64,000 nt of DNA from Winogradskyella epiphytica (GTDB lineage: Bacteria; Bacteroidota; Bacteroidia; Flavobacteriales; Flavobacteriaceae), in the NCBI RefSeq assembly GCF_003217215.1, contig NZ_QJTD01000001.1:930001-994000 (forward strand). The letters run 5' to 3'. Positions within the stretch are counted from its first letter, which is position 1; each line of letters starts with the position of its first letter. Below are positions 36,932-44,952 of this stretch, in pieces. The notes beneath the pieces were generated by a model. It did not search any database. It was not told the origin of the DNA and worked only from the letters and a program-made list of their open reading frames with translations. The translations under genes were made by a program, and so were the position numbers.

Positions 36932-37606
36932 ATGAGCGGAATTCTAAATTCGTCGATTGGAAGAAAATTTGCCATGGCACTTTCGGCTTTCTTCCTAATG
37001 ATTTTCTTATTACAACATTTTGCAATTAACCTATTATCTGTATTTAGCGCAGATACCTTTAACGAAGTATCTCACTTTATGGGTACCTTTTGGGCGGTTC
37101 AATATGTTATGCAACCTATTTTAATTTTTGGTGTTATTTTCCATTTTATAATGGGATTTGTTTTAGAAATTAAAAACAGAAAAGCGCGTACAATTAGCTA
37201 TGCTAAAAACAATGGAGCTGCAAATTCTACATGGATGAGCAGAAACATGATTTATAGCGGCTTGGCAATTTTAGCTTTTATGGGTTTACATTTCTATGAT
37301 TTTTGGTTTCCAGAAATAAACACTAAATATATTCAAGGTGATATGTCTGGATTGCTTGCCAATGGTGACTACAGATACTTTGAAGAACTACAACATAAGT
37401 TTGTAGATGTATGGAGAGTAGCTTTATACTGTGTTTCTTTTGTATTCTTAGCACTTCACTTATTACACGGATTTAGCTCTGCATTTCAATCAGTTGGAGC
37501 AAATAATAAATACACAAAAGGTTTAAAAGGATTTGGAAAAGCTTATGCTATTATAATTCCATTAGGATTCATTTTTATCGCATTATTCCATCACCTTAAC
37601 AACTAA
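36932..37606 (+). CDS. sdhC: Succinate dehydrogenase cytochrome b subunit (B-type)
   Basis: This 224-residue inner-membrane subunit anchors complex II. Five hydrophobic segments are visible and histidines that may bind two hemes occur in LLQHFAINLL, HFMGTFWAVQ, FHFIMGFV, GLHFYDFW and LHLLHGF. The single large cytochrome b is the B-type form found in Bacteroidota. A longer frame starts at 36896, but that ATG overlaps the -7 motif; the start MSGILNSSIGRKFAM at 36932 is chosen. It precedes sdhA by 12 bases. Confidence 0.94.
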   Translation: MSGILNSSIGRKFAMALSAFFLMIFLLQHFAINLLSVFSADTFNEVSHFMGTFWAVQYVMQPILIFGVIFHFIMGFVLEIKNRKARTISYAKNNGAANSTWMSRNMIYSGLAILAFMGLHFYDFWFPEINTKYIQGDMSGLLANGDYRYFEELQHKFVDVWRVALYCVSFVFLALHLLHGFSSAFQSVGANNKYTKGLKGFGKAYAIIIPLGFIFIALFHHLNN

Positions 37607-37618
37607 AAAACATCTAAT

Positions 37619-39631
37619 ATGGCTTTAGATTCTAAAATACCAGATGGTCCAATTGCAGACAAATGGACTAATTACAAAAACAATATCGATCTTGTAAACC
37701 CTGCAAACAAACGTAACATTGATGTTATTGTTGTTGGAACAGGATTAGCAGGTGGTTCTGCTTCAGCGACATTAGCTGAATTAGGTTATAACGTAAAAGC
37801 ATTTTGTTTCCAAGATTCTCCAAGACGTGCACACTCTATTGCAGCACAAGGAGGAATTAACGCAGCAAAAAACTACCAAGGAGATGGTGATTCAACTTAC
37901 AGATTATTTTACGATACTGTAAAAGGTGGAGATTACCGTTCTCGTGAAGCTAACGTATATCGTTTAGCTGAGGTTTCAGCAAATATTATCGACCAGTGTG
38001 TGGCTCAAGGGGTTCCTTTTGCACGTGAATATGGTGGATTATTAGATAATCGTTCGTTTGGTGGAGTATTAGTATCTCGTACTTTTTACGCTGCTGGACA
38101 AACAGGACAACAATTATTATTAGGAGCTTACTCTGCTATGAACCGTCAAATAGGTCGTGGTAAGATTAAAATGTACAACCGTCACGAAATGTTAGACGTG
38201 GTGATTGTAGATGGAAAAGCTCGAGGAATTATAACACGTAACTTAATTACTGGAGAAATTGAAAGACATTCAGCTCACGCTGTTGTTCTTGGAACTGGTG
38301 GTTATGGTAACGTATTCTTCTTATCAACTAACGCGATGGGAAGTAACGTAACAGCGGCTTGGAAAGCTCACAAACGTGGGTCTTACTTTGCAAACCCTTG
38401 TTATACACAAATTCACCCAACATGTATCCCGGTTTCTGGAGATCATCAGTCTAAACTTACGTTAATGTCTGAGTCTTTAAGAAATGACGGACGTATTTGG
38501 GTTCCAAAAAATATTGAAGATGTAAAAGCAATTCGTGAAGGTCGTTTAAAGCCAACTGAAATTGCTGAAGAAAATAGAGATTACTACTTAGAGCGTCGTT
38601 ACCCTGCATTCGGTAACTTAGTGCCTCGTGACGTTGCCTCTCGTGCAGCTAAAGAGCGTTGTGATGCTGGTTACGGTGTTAACGCTACAGGTGAAGCAGT
38701 TTATTTAGATTTCGCTTCTGCTATTGAGCGTTACGGAAAAGAGCAAGCTACCGTTAGACACTTAGATGTTAACGATAAAGCACTTGTTAAAAAATTAGGT
38801 CAGGAAGTTGTAAAGAACAAATACGGAAACTTATTCCAAATGTATGAGAAGATCGTAGATCAAGATCCTTACAACACCCCAATGATGATTTATCCTGCGG
38901 TTCACTATACTATGGGTGGTCTTTGGGTAGATTATAACTTAATGACTACAGTTCCTGGATTATACGCTATTGGAGAAGCAAACTTCTCTGACCACGGTGC
39001 CAACAGACTTGGTGCTTCGGCATTAATGCAAGGTTTAGCGGATGGTTATTTTGTATTACCATACACTATTGGTGATTACTTATCAGATGATATTCGTACA
39101 GGTCCTATTTCTACAGATTCAAAAGAATTTGAAGAAGCAGAGAAAAACGTAAGAGATTTACTTAACCGTTTATTAAATAATAAGGGTAAACATTCTGTAG
39201 ATTATTTCCATAAGAAATTAGGAAAAATCATGTGGAATAAAGTTGGAATGGCTCGTAACGTAAAAGGCTTAACGGAAGCAATTCAAGAAATTAGAGAACT
39301 TCGTGCAGAATTCTGGAAAGATGTTATGGTTCCTGGTACAAATGAAGAATTTAATGAGGAATTAGCAAAAGCAACTCGTGTAGCAGATTACTTAGAATTA
39401 GGTGAATTGTTTGCAAAAGATGCTTTACATAGAGAAGAGTCTTGTGGTGGTCACTTTAGAGAAGATGCTGTTGAAGAAAGCGGTGAACAAAAAGGTGAAG
39501 CAAAACGTGACGATGAAAACTTCGCGTATGTAGCAGCTTGGGAATACAAAGGAGAGCCAAGTGATGCTGTTTTACACAAAGAGCAGTTAGAATTTAAAGA
39601 TATTGAATTAAAACAAAGATCATACAAATAA
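37619..39631 (+). CDS. sdhA: Succinate dehydrogenase/fumarate reductase flavoprotein subunit
   Basis: This 670-residue FAD protein oxidises succinate to fumarate in complex II. The dinucleotide fold [15 protein letters not shown], the FAD-attachment histidine in [16 protein letters not shown], and the catalytic HPTCIP and RNDGRIWVP regions are present. The C-terminal domain includes [14 protein letters not shown]. It is larger than E. coli SdhA (588 residues), as expected for the B-type enzymes. It is co-transcribed with sdhC and sdhB, eight bases from sdhB. Confidence 0.97.
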   Translation: MALDSKIPDGPIADKWTNYKNNIDLVNPANKRNIDVIVVGTGLAGGSASATLAELGYNVKAFCFQDSPRRAHSIAAQGGINAAKNYQGDGDSTYRLFYDTVKGGDYRSREANVYRLAEVSANIIDQCVAQGVPFAREYGGLLDNRSFGGVLVSRTFYAAGQTGQQLLLGAYSAMNRQIGRGKIKMYNRHEMLDVVIVDGKARGIITRNLITGEIERHSAHAVVLGTGGYGNVFFLSTNAMGSNVTAAWKAHKRGSYFANPCYTQIHPTCIPVSGDHQSKLTLMSESLRNDGRIWVPKNIEDVKAIREGRLKPTEIAEENRDYYLERRYPAFGNLVPRDVASRAAKERCDAGYGVNATGEAVYLDFASAIERYGKEQATVRHLDVNDKALVKKLGQEVVKNKYGNLFQMYEKIVDQDPYNTPMMIYPAVHYTMGGLWVDYNLMTTVPGLYAIGEANFSDHGANRLGASALMQGLADGYFVLPYTIGDYLSDDIRTGPISTDSKEFEEAEKNVRDLLNRLLNNKGKHSVDYFHKKLGKIMWNKVGMARNVKGLTEAIQEIRELRAEFWKDVMVPGTNEEFNEELAKATRVADYLELGELFAKDALHREESCGGHFREDAVEESGEQKGEAKRDDENFAYVAAWEYKGEPSDAVLHKEQLEFKDIELKQRSYK

Positions 39632-39639
39632 GGAAAACT

Positions 39640-40386
39640 ATGAATTTAACACTAAAAATTTGGCGTCAAAAAAACGCAAGTGATAAAGGAAAAATGGTTG
39701 ACTATAAGGTCAATGATATTTCACCTGATATGTCTTTCCTTGAAATGCTCGACGTTTTAAACGAACAACTAGTTTATAAAGGAGAATCTCCTGTAGCATT
39801 TGATCACGATTGTCGTGAAGGAATCTGCGGAATGTGTTCTTTATATATTAACGGAGAAGCTCATGGTCCAGACCGTGGCGTAACAACTTGTCAATTGCAT
39901 ATGCGTATGTTTAAAGATGGCGATACGATTACTATCGAGCCATTTAGAGCAACTGCATTCCCAGTAATAAAAGATTTAGTTGTAGACAGAACAGCTTTTG
40001 ACAGAATTCAACATGCAGGAGGTTTTGTTTCTGTAAATACTTCAGGAAATACTATTGATGCAAATGCAATTCCAGTAAACAAACATGATGCAGATGACGC
40101 TTTTAGCGCAGCAACATGTATTGGTTGTGGTGCTTGTGTAGCTAGTTGTAAGAACTCAAGTGCTATGTTATTTGTTGGAGCAAAAGTTTCTCAGTATGCA
40201 TTATTGCCACAAGGTAAAATTGAAGCTACTGACCGTGTATTAAACATGGTAAAACAAATGGACGAAGAAGGTTTTGGTAACTGTACTAATACTGGAGCTT
40301 GTGAGGTAGAATGTCCTAAAGGAATTTCTTTAGAGAATATTGCACGTATGAATCGTGAGTACTTAGCAGCAAGTCTAAAAGGTTAA
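39640..40386 (+). CDS. sdhB: Succinate dehydrogenase/fumarate reductase iron-sulfur subunit
   Basis: This 248-residue electron-transfer subunit has an N-terminal [2Fe-2S] ferredoxin domain ([15 protein letters not shown] and a later TTCQ) and C-terminal [4Fe-4S] and [3Fe-4S] sites: [15 protein letters not shown] and [15 protein letters not shown]. It passes electrons from FAD to the heme b subunit. It is the last gene of sdhCAB and is followed by two hairpins. Confidence 0.97.
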   Translation: MNLTLKIWRQKNASDKGKMVDYKVNDISPDMSFLEMLDVLNEQLVYKGESPVAFDHDCREGICGMCSLYINGEAHGPDRGVTTCQLHMRMFKDGDTITIEPFRATAFPVIKDLVVDRTAFDRIQHAGGFVSVNTSGNTIDANAIPVNKHDADDAFSAATCIGCGACVASCKNSSAMLFVGAKVSQYALLPQGKIEATDRVLNMVKQMDEEGFGNCTNTGACEVECPKGISLENIARMNREYLAASLKG

Positions 40387-40390
40387 TAAT

Positions 40391-40408
40391 TTCCTGTATC
40401 TACAGGAA
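40391..40408 (+). repeat. Perfect hairpin after sdhB
   Basis: TTCCTGTA (40391-40398) pairs perfectly with TACAGGAA (40401-40408) with a two-base loop. It starts five bases past the sdhB stop. There is no T run, so it may protect the 3' end or assist the terminator that follows. Confidence 0.5.
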
Positions 40409-40420
40409 CATCATTTATAT

Positions 40421-40454
40421 AAATCCCAAGGTATTATCTTATCTTGGGATTTTT
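40421..40454 (+). terminator. Intrinsic terminator of sdhCAB
   Basis: AAATCCCAAG (40421-40430) pairs with CTTGGGATTT (40443-40452), followed by a T-rich run. It lies 35 bases after the sdhB stop and before the MutS-like gene. Confidence 0.85.
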
Positions 40455-40486
40455 ATTTTCATATATCTCGAATACAATTCACCACT

Positions 40487-42259
40487 ATGCAAAAGCCAAA
40501 TACATTTTATAAAGAACAGATAGATCTTAATCAAATAGAGTCTAAACGCATTTTTAAACATCTTAGCTTATTAAGTATTCTAAGACTTTCTGTTTTTGTT
40601 CTTACGGTTTTTGGAATCTATTCGATGCTCCCAAATTGGCAAATAGTTGTTGGAATTACGGTCGTTGGGATTGTAGCATTTTTATTGCTATTATCAAGAT
40701 ATACTGATTTAAAGGCAAAACGAGATTTATATAAACGTCTTATTAATATTAATGAAGATGAATTAAAAATAGCAAATGGTGATTTTTATGATCGCCCTGA
40801 TGGTGCGGAATTTCAAAATCCAAAGCATTTTTTTAGTCTTGATATCGATCTATTTGGAAAAGGTTCTTTCTTTCAATTTATAAATAGGACGGCCATTAAT
40901 GAAGGCACTTTAAAACTGACGGAAAACTTATTGTCTAACGATATTACCAATATATTGGAGCGTCAAGAAGCTATTAAAGAATTAGCAAGCTTACCAGAGT
41001 GGCGTCAAAATTATACAGCAGTCGCTCAAGGCGTCGAAATAGAACATTCGGCCAACTCAATTATTAATTGGCTTAAACATTATAAATCCTTTTTAGGGAA
41101 ATTTCAATATGGTCTAACAATGGGTTTCAGTATCGCATCCTTAGTTGTGATAAGTTTGGGAGTTGCTGAAATTATTCCAATGTCAATCATGGGCTATTGG
41201 TTATTAGTTGGGCTGGGTATAACAGGTGTATATTTTAAAAAAATTGGCAACCTCGCACAACATACAGGCAGAGCGAAAGATACGTTCAGACAATATGCCT
41301 TACTATTACAAGCTATTGAGAATGCCGAATTTGATTCTGAATTATTGAAGTCAAAACAAGAACTTATTCAGTCTGAGAATGTAAAAGCGTCAGAAATATT
41401 TTCGAAATTCTCAAAAGCTCTTGATGCTTTAGATAATAGGAATAATTTGATTTCATTGGTGTTGTTTAATGGGTTCTTCCTCGTGGATATTAGAAACACG
41501 TATAAAGTTGAACAATGGGTATGTAAATATTCGCATAAGGTTGAAGATTGGTTTGAAGTAGTTACATTTTTTGATGCCTTTAATAGTTTTGGCAATTATG
41601 CATTTAATCATCAGAGTTTCACTTATCCTAAATTAACTGAAGAACCAATTACGATATCCGCAAAAGGCTTAGGTCACCCACTTTTAAATCCTGAAAAACG
41701 AATTGATAGTGATTTAGATTTAAAAGAGGAGCAGTTCTTTATTGTTACAGGAGCTAATATGGCAGGAAAAAGCACATTTTTAAGGACTGTAGCGCTTCAT
41801 ATTGTTATGGCTAATGTTGGACTTCCTATTTGTGCAAACCAAAGCAAATACAAGCCTATTAAGTTAATCACAAGTATGAGAACGACGGATTCTTTAACGG
41901 ATGATAGTTCGTATTTCTTTAGTGAACTCACTCGATTAAAATTTGTCGTAGACACCATTGAGAATGATAAAAACTATTTTGTAATTCTTGATGAAATATT
42001 AAAAGGCACTAACAGTACAGATAAAGCCATTGGTTCTAGAAAGTTTGTTGAAAAGTTAGTGAAGCAAAATGCCACAGGAATTATAGCAACACACGACTTA
42101 AGTCTTACAGAAATAGAAACGGAATTAGAGGCGGTAAAAAACTATTACTTCGATGCAGAAATTATAAATGACGAATTATTTTTCGATTATAAACTAAAGC
42201 AAGGCGTTTGCCAAAACATGAATGCGAGTTTCCTCTTGAAGAAAATGGAGATCATATAG
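40487..42259 (+). CDS. Membrane-anchored MutS-family ATPase
   Basis: This 590-residue protein has MutS domain V at the C-terminus: Walker A TGANMAGKSTFLRT (about residue 421), Walker B FVILDEILKGTNSTDK (about 499) and IATHDLSLTEIE. It lacks the mismatch-binding domain I. Two hydrophobic segments lie near the N-terminus (about 27-45 and 51-69) and two more about 205-255, which suggests membrane anchoring. It belongs to a Bacteroidota MutS-like group whose function is not known. It should not be called the mismatch-repair protein MutS. It is monocistronic between terminators. Confidence 0.85.
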   Translation: MQKPNTFYKEQIDLNQIESKRIFKHLSLLSILRLSVFVLTVFGIYSMLPNWQIVVGITVVGIVAFLLLLSRYTDLKAKRDLYKRLININEDELKIANGDFYDRPDGAEFQNPKHFFSLDIDLFGKGSFFQFINRTAINEGTLKLTENLLSNDITNILERQEAIKELASLPEWRQNYTAVAQGVEIEHSANSIINWLKHYKSFLGKFQYGLTMGFSIASLVVISLGVAEIIPMSIMGYWLLVGLGITGVYFKKIGNLAQHTGRAKDTFRQYALLLQAIENAEFDSELLKSKQELIQSENVKASEIFSKFSKALDALDNRNNLISLVLFNGFFLVDIRNTYKVEQWVCKYSHKVEDWFEVVTFFDAFNSFGNYAFNHQSFTYPKLTEEPITISAKGLGHPLLNPEKRIDSDLDLKEEQFFIVTGANMAGKSTFLRTVALHIVMANVGLPICANQSKYKPIKLITSMRTTDSLTDDSSYFFSELTRLKFVVDTIENDKNYFVILDEILKGTNSTDKAIGSRKFVEKLVKQNATGIIATHDLSLTEIETELEAVKNYYFDAEIINDELFFDYKLKQGVCQNMNASFLLKKMEII

Positions 42260-42315
42260 GAATGATAGTATGTCATTCTGAAAGAATAATAACAACGTAA
42301 AAACAATCACTAAAT

Positions 42316-42350
42316 AAAAAACCCTCTCTATTGAATAGAAAGGGTTTTTT
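42316..42350. terminator. Bidirectional terminator between the MutS-like gene and rpmA
   Basis: AAAAACCCTCTCTA (from 42316) pairs with TAGAAAGGGTTTTT (to 42350) with one C-A mismatch, around a TTGAA loop. A and T flanks suit termination from both sides. Confidence 0.8.
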
Positions 42351-42371
42351 TATTGGATAAGAAAGAAATTC

Positions 42372-42632
42372 TTAAGCCTCAAAAGGCTCTATAGAAACGT
42401 AAGACTTATTGTCTTTTTTCTTAGTGAATTTCACTAAACCATCAACTTTAGCGTGTAAAGTGTGGTCTTTTCCTTGATATACGTTTTCACCTGGGTGGTG
42501 AGTATTTCCACGTTGTCTTATGATGATGTTACCAGCAACAGCAGCTTGTCCACCAAAAATCTTAACGCCTAAACGTTTCGATTCTGATTCTCTACCGTTC
42601 TTCGAACTACCAACTCCTTTTTTATGAGCCAT
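42372..42632 (-). CDS. rpmA: 50S ribosomal protein L27
   Basis: This 86-residue basic protein of the large ribosomal subunit shows [20 protein letters not shown] and the [23 protein letters not shown] region conserved in L27. No cleavable N-terminal extension as seen in Firmicutes is present. It follows rplU by 44 bases in the normal L21-L27 order. Confidence 0.97.
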   Translation of the reverse strand: MAHKKGVGSSKNGRESESKRLGVKIFGGQAAVAGNIIIRQRGNTHHPGENVYQGKDHTLHAKVDGLVKFTKKKDNKSYVSIEPFEA

Positions 42633-42676
42633 AATCTTAAGGTTTTATTTTGTTAATATTAATGCAATTGAAAATA

Positions 42677-43321
42677 TTACTTTTCAATTCCACCGTCTAA
42701 TCTGTCTTGTAATTCTTTTAACTCGTCCCACTTACCGTCAGCAGCTAATCTTGCTTGCTTTGGCCAAGTATCAGTAACGATGTGTGCTAATCTAGAGCTT
42801 GCTTCAGAAAGAACATTACTTAATTCTTCTGGCTTAGCGTTAGCAACTTTTTCGAAAGTTTCGTAACCTGCGTTTACCAATGCTTCAGCAGCTTTTGGTC
42901 CTGCACCTTCAATTTTCTTTAAATCATCTGCCTTACCAGTTGCTTTTTTAGCTTCTGCTTTTGGCTCAGATTTTTTTGCCTCTTTCTTAGGGGCAGCTTT
43001 CTTAGCTCCAGAAGCAGTAATGCCTTCAATTACGATTTCAGTTAAAGATTGTCTGTGTCCGTTTTTCACACGGTAACCTTTACGTCTTTTCTTCTTGAAA
43101 ACAATAACTTTGTCACCTTTAAGGTGCTTTAAGACTTTTGCACTAACCAGTGCTCCGTCTATAGCTGGGGCGCCTAAAGTAACATTGTCACCATCACCTA
43201 TTAAAAGAACGTTGTCAAACTCTACGTTTTGACCTTCTTCAGTAGATAAACGGTTAACAAAAACTTTTTGGTCTTTTTCAACTTTGAATTGATGCCCTGC
43301 TATCTCTACAATTGCGTACAT
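42677..43321 (-). CDS. rplU: 50S ribosomal protein L21 with C-terminal helix-hairpin-helix extension
   Basis: This 214-residue protein is about twice the usual length of L21. Residues 1-103 are a normal L21 domain (MYAIVEIAGHQFKVEKDQKV, FKKKRRKGYRVKNGHRQ). Residues 106-131 are a lysine/alanine linker (KKAAPKKEAKKSEPKAEAKK). Residues 132-206 are a helix-hairpin-helix-like domain (LKKIEGAGPKAAEALVNAGY). Helix-hairpin-helix domains often bind nucleic acid; the tail may contact rRNA or DNA, which is inference. I recall similar extended L21 proteins in Flavobacteriia, so it is probably lineage-specific and not an error. Confidence 0.95.
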   Translation of the reverse strand: MYAIVEIAGHQFKVEKDQKVFVNRLSTEEGQNVEFDNVLLIGDGDNVTLGAPAIDGALVSAKVLKHLKGDKVIVFKKKRRKGYRVKNGHRQSLTEIVIEGITASGAKKAAPKKEAKKSEPKAEAKKATGKADDLKKIEGAGPKAAEALVNAGYETFEKVANAKPEELSNVLSEASSRLAHIVTDTWPKQARLAADGKWDELKELQDRLDGGIEK

Positions 43322-43381
43322 AGCGTAACGTTTTTATTAATTTGTTTATAAAAAATGTACTTTCTTTTCTGAAAGCGGATG

Positions 43382-43411
43382 CAAATATACTTCTAAATTA
43401 TTAATGTACAA
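43382..43411 (-). promoter_or_regulatory. Promoter of the rplU-rpmA operon
   Basis: CAAATATA (43382-43389) reads TATATTTG on the minus strand. CAA at 43409-43411 reads TTG at the -33 position, 19 bases away. This is the best complete promoter match in the window. The L21 start is about 60 bases downstream. Confidence 0.8.
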
Positions 43412-43539
43412 ACGTTTTGACCGTTTTCGGATAGATTTTAAGTCCGTTTTTTTGATAAGATGAACTATATTTATTATAGTAGGTACTATAACTGACCGAA
43501 TTTTCACATTTAATTATGTTAAAAAGCATAAGGTTTCCC
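43412..43539. other. Intergenic region between rplU and the M16 protease gene
   Basis: The gap between the rplU start and the M16 gene is about 300 bases. Outside the rplU promoter and a plus-strand -7 motif at 43540-43547, it is AT-rich with no hairpin, coding frame or RNA gene visible. Confidence 0.5.
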
Positions 43540-43547
43540 TATTTTTG
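43540..43547 (+). promoter_or_regulatory. Predicted promoter of the M16 protease pair
   Basis: TATTTTTG fits TAnnTTTG and lies 75 bases before the ATG at 43623. No TTG at -33 was found, so confidence is moderate. Confidence 0.4.
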
Positions 43548-43622
43548 TGAAAGTTCCTGTAACATATTACATTAACTATAGACCTATACTTAAAACACAA
43601 TCTAATTTTAAAGAAAATTACA

Positions 43623-44951
43623 ATGAAAAATTATTTACTGGCTTTAGCTTCTTTGTTGCTGATTAGTCATCAAGCAAAAGGGCAAGAGGTTAAATTTGAG
43701 GAATTTGACCTAGACAATGGATTGCACGTTATCCTTCATCAAGATAATACAGCACCTGTTGTGATTACATCTGTTATGTATGATGTTGGAGGAAAAGATT
43801 TTGGAGGTACTGCAGATGCGCCTCGTACTGGTTTCGCTCACTTTTTCGAACATTTACTTTTTGAAGGATCAGAAAATATTGCACGTGGTGAATTCATGAA
43901 AATTATTCCTGCTAACGGAGGAAGATTTAATGCAAATACGTCTCAAGACAGAACTTATTACTATGAACTTTTTCCATCAAACAAATTGGAGTTAGGTTTG
44001 TGGTTAGAGTCAGAACGTATGTTACATCCCGTAATTGACCAAGTTGGTGTTGATACCCAAAATGAAGTAGTAAAAGAAGAGAAACGTCAGCGTTACGAAT
44101 CTCCTTACGGTAAAATATTTGAAACTCTAGGAGCTAATCTTTTTGAAGTTCACCCATATAAGCACCCAAATATTGGGTATGCAGAGGATTTAGATGCTTC
44201 TACACTTGAAGAATTTAATACTTATTTTAAAGATTATTATGGACCAAACAACGCGGTTTTAATTGTTGCGGGTGATATTGATACTGCTAAAACAAAAGAA
44301 TTAGTAAAGAAATATTTTAGTGAAGTTAAGAGAGGTCCAGACGTAGTTCGTAATTTCCCAAAAGAACAACCAATCACTGAAACTAAAAAAGCTCAAGCTT
44401 TCGATAAAAATATTCAAATTCCAGCGATTCTTGCAGCATACAGAACACCTGGATTTGGAACAAGGGATGCTTATATTTTAGATATGATTTCTACGTATTT
44501 AAGTGGAGGTAAAAGTTCTGTGCTTTATAAGAAATTAGTTGATGAGCAAAAACAAGCTTTACAGGTTGCAGCTGTTAATATTCCACAAATGGATTATAAC
44601 ATTTTTGCGATGTTTGCTCTTCCTTTAGGAGAAGTTCCTTTAGATACTTTGTTAACTGAAATAGATGAGGAAATCGTCAAAATGCAAAACGAATTAATTA
44701 CAGAGCGTGAGCACCAAAAATTGATCAATCAATTTGAAAATCAATTTGTAAACGCTAATTCTAATATTGAAGGTATTGCTAGTTCACTTGCAACTTATTA
44801 CTTGTTATATGGTGATGTAAACCTAATCAATAAAGAAATTGATATTTACAGATCTATCACAAGAGAAGATATACAAGCTGTAGCTAAAAAATACTTAAGT
44901 CCAAATCAGAGAGTAGAAATTGAATACTTACCTCAAAATGACGAACAATAA
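43623..44951 (+). CDS. M16 family zinc peptidase (catalytic subunit)
   Basis: This 442-residue exported protease has a signal peptide (1-20). The inverted zinc motif HxxEH is present as HFFEHLLFEGS (near residue 73), and the distant glutamate lies in NEVVKEEKR. It is an insulinase-like (pitrilysin) peptidase that degrades peptides in the periplasm. The second M16 gene follows one base after its stop. Two-gene M16 pairs usually act as a heterodimer with one catalytic and one inactive partner; here that is family-based inference. Confidence 0.93.
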   Translation: MKNYLLALASLLLISHQAKGQEVKFEEFDLDNGLHVILHQDNTAPVVITSVMYDVGGKDFGGTADAPRTGFAHFFEHLLFEGSENIARGEFMKIIPANGGRFNANTSQDRTYYYELFPSNKLELGLWLESERMLHPVIDQVGVDTQNEVVKEEKRQRYESPYGKIFETLGANLFEVHPYKHPNIGYAEDLDASTLEEFNTYFKDYYGPNNAVLIVAGDIDTAKTKELVKKYFSEVKRGPDVVRNFPKEQPITETKKAQAFDKNIQIPAILAAYRTPGFGTRDAYILDMISTYLSGGKSSVLYKKLVDEQKQALQVAAVNIPQMDYNIFAMFALPLGEVPLDTLLTEIDEEIVKMQNELITEREHQKLINQFENQFVNANSNIEGIASSLATYYLLYGDVNLINKEIDIYRSITREDIQAVAKKYLSPNQRVEIEYLPQNDEQ

Positions 44952-44952
44952 G

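Noticed and set aside
44920..44952. TTG start for the second M16 gene inside the first gene
   Set aside because: It would put charged residues ahead of the signal peptide; ATG at 44953 or 44971 is better.
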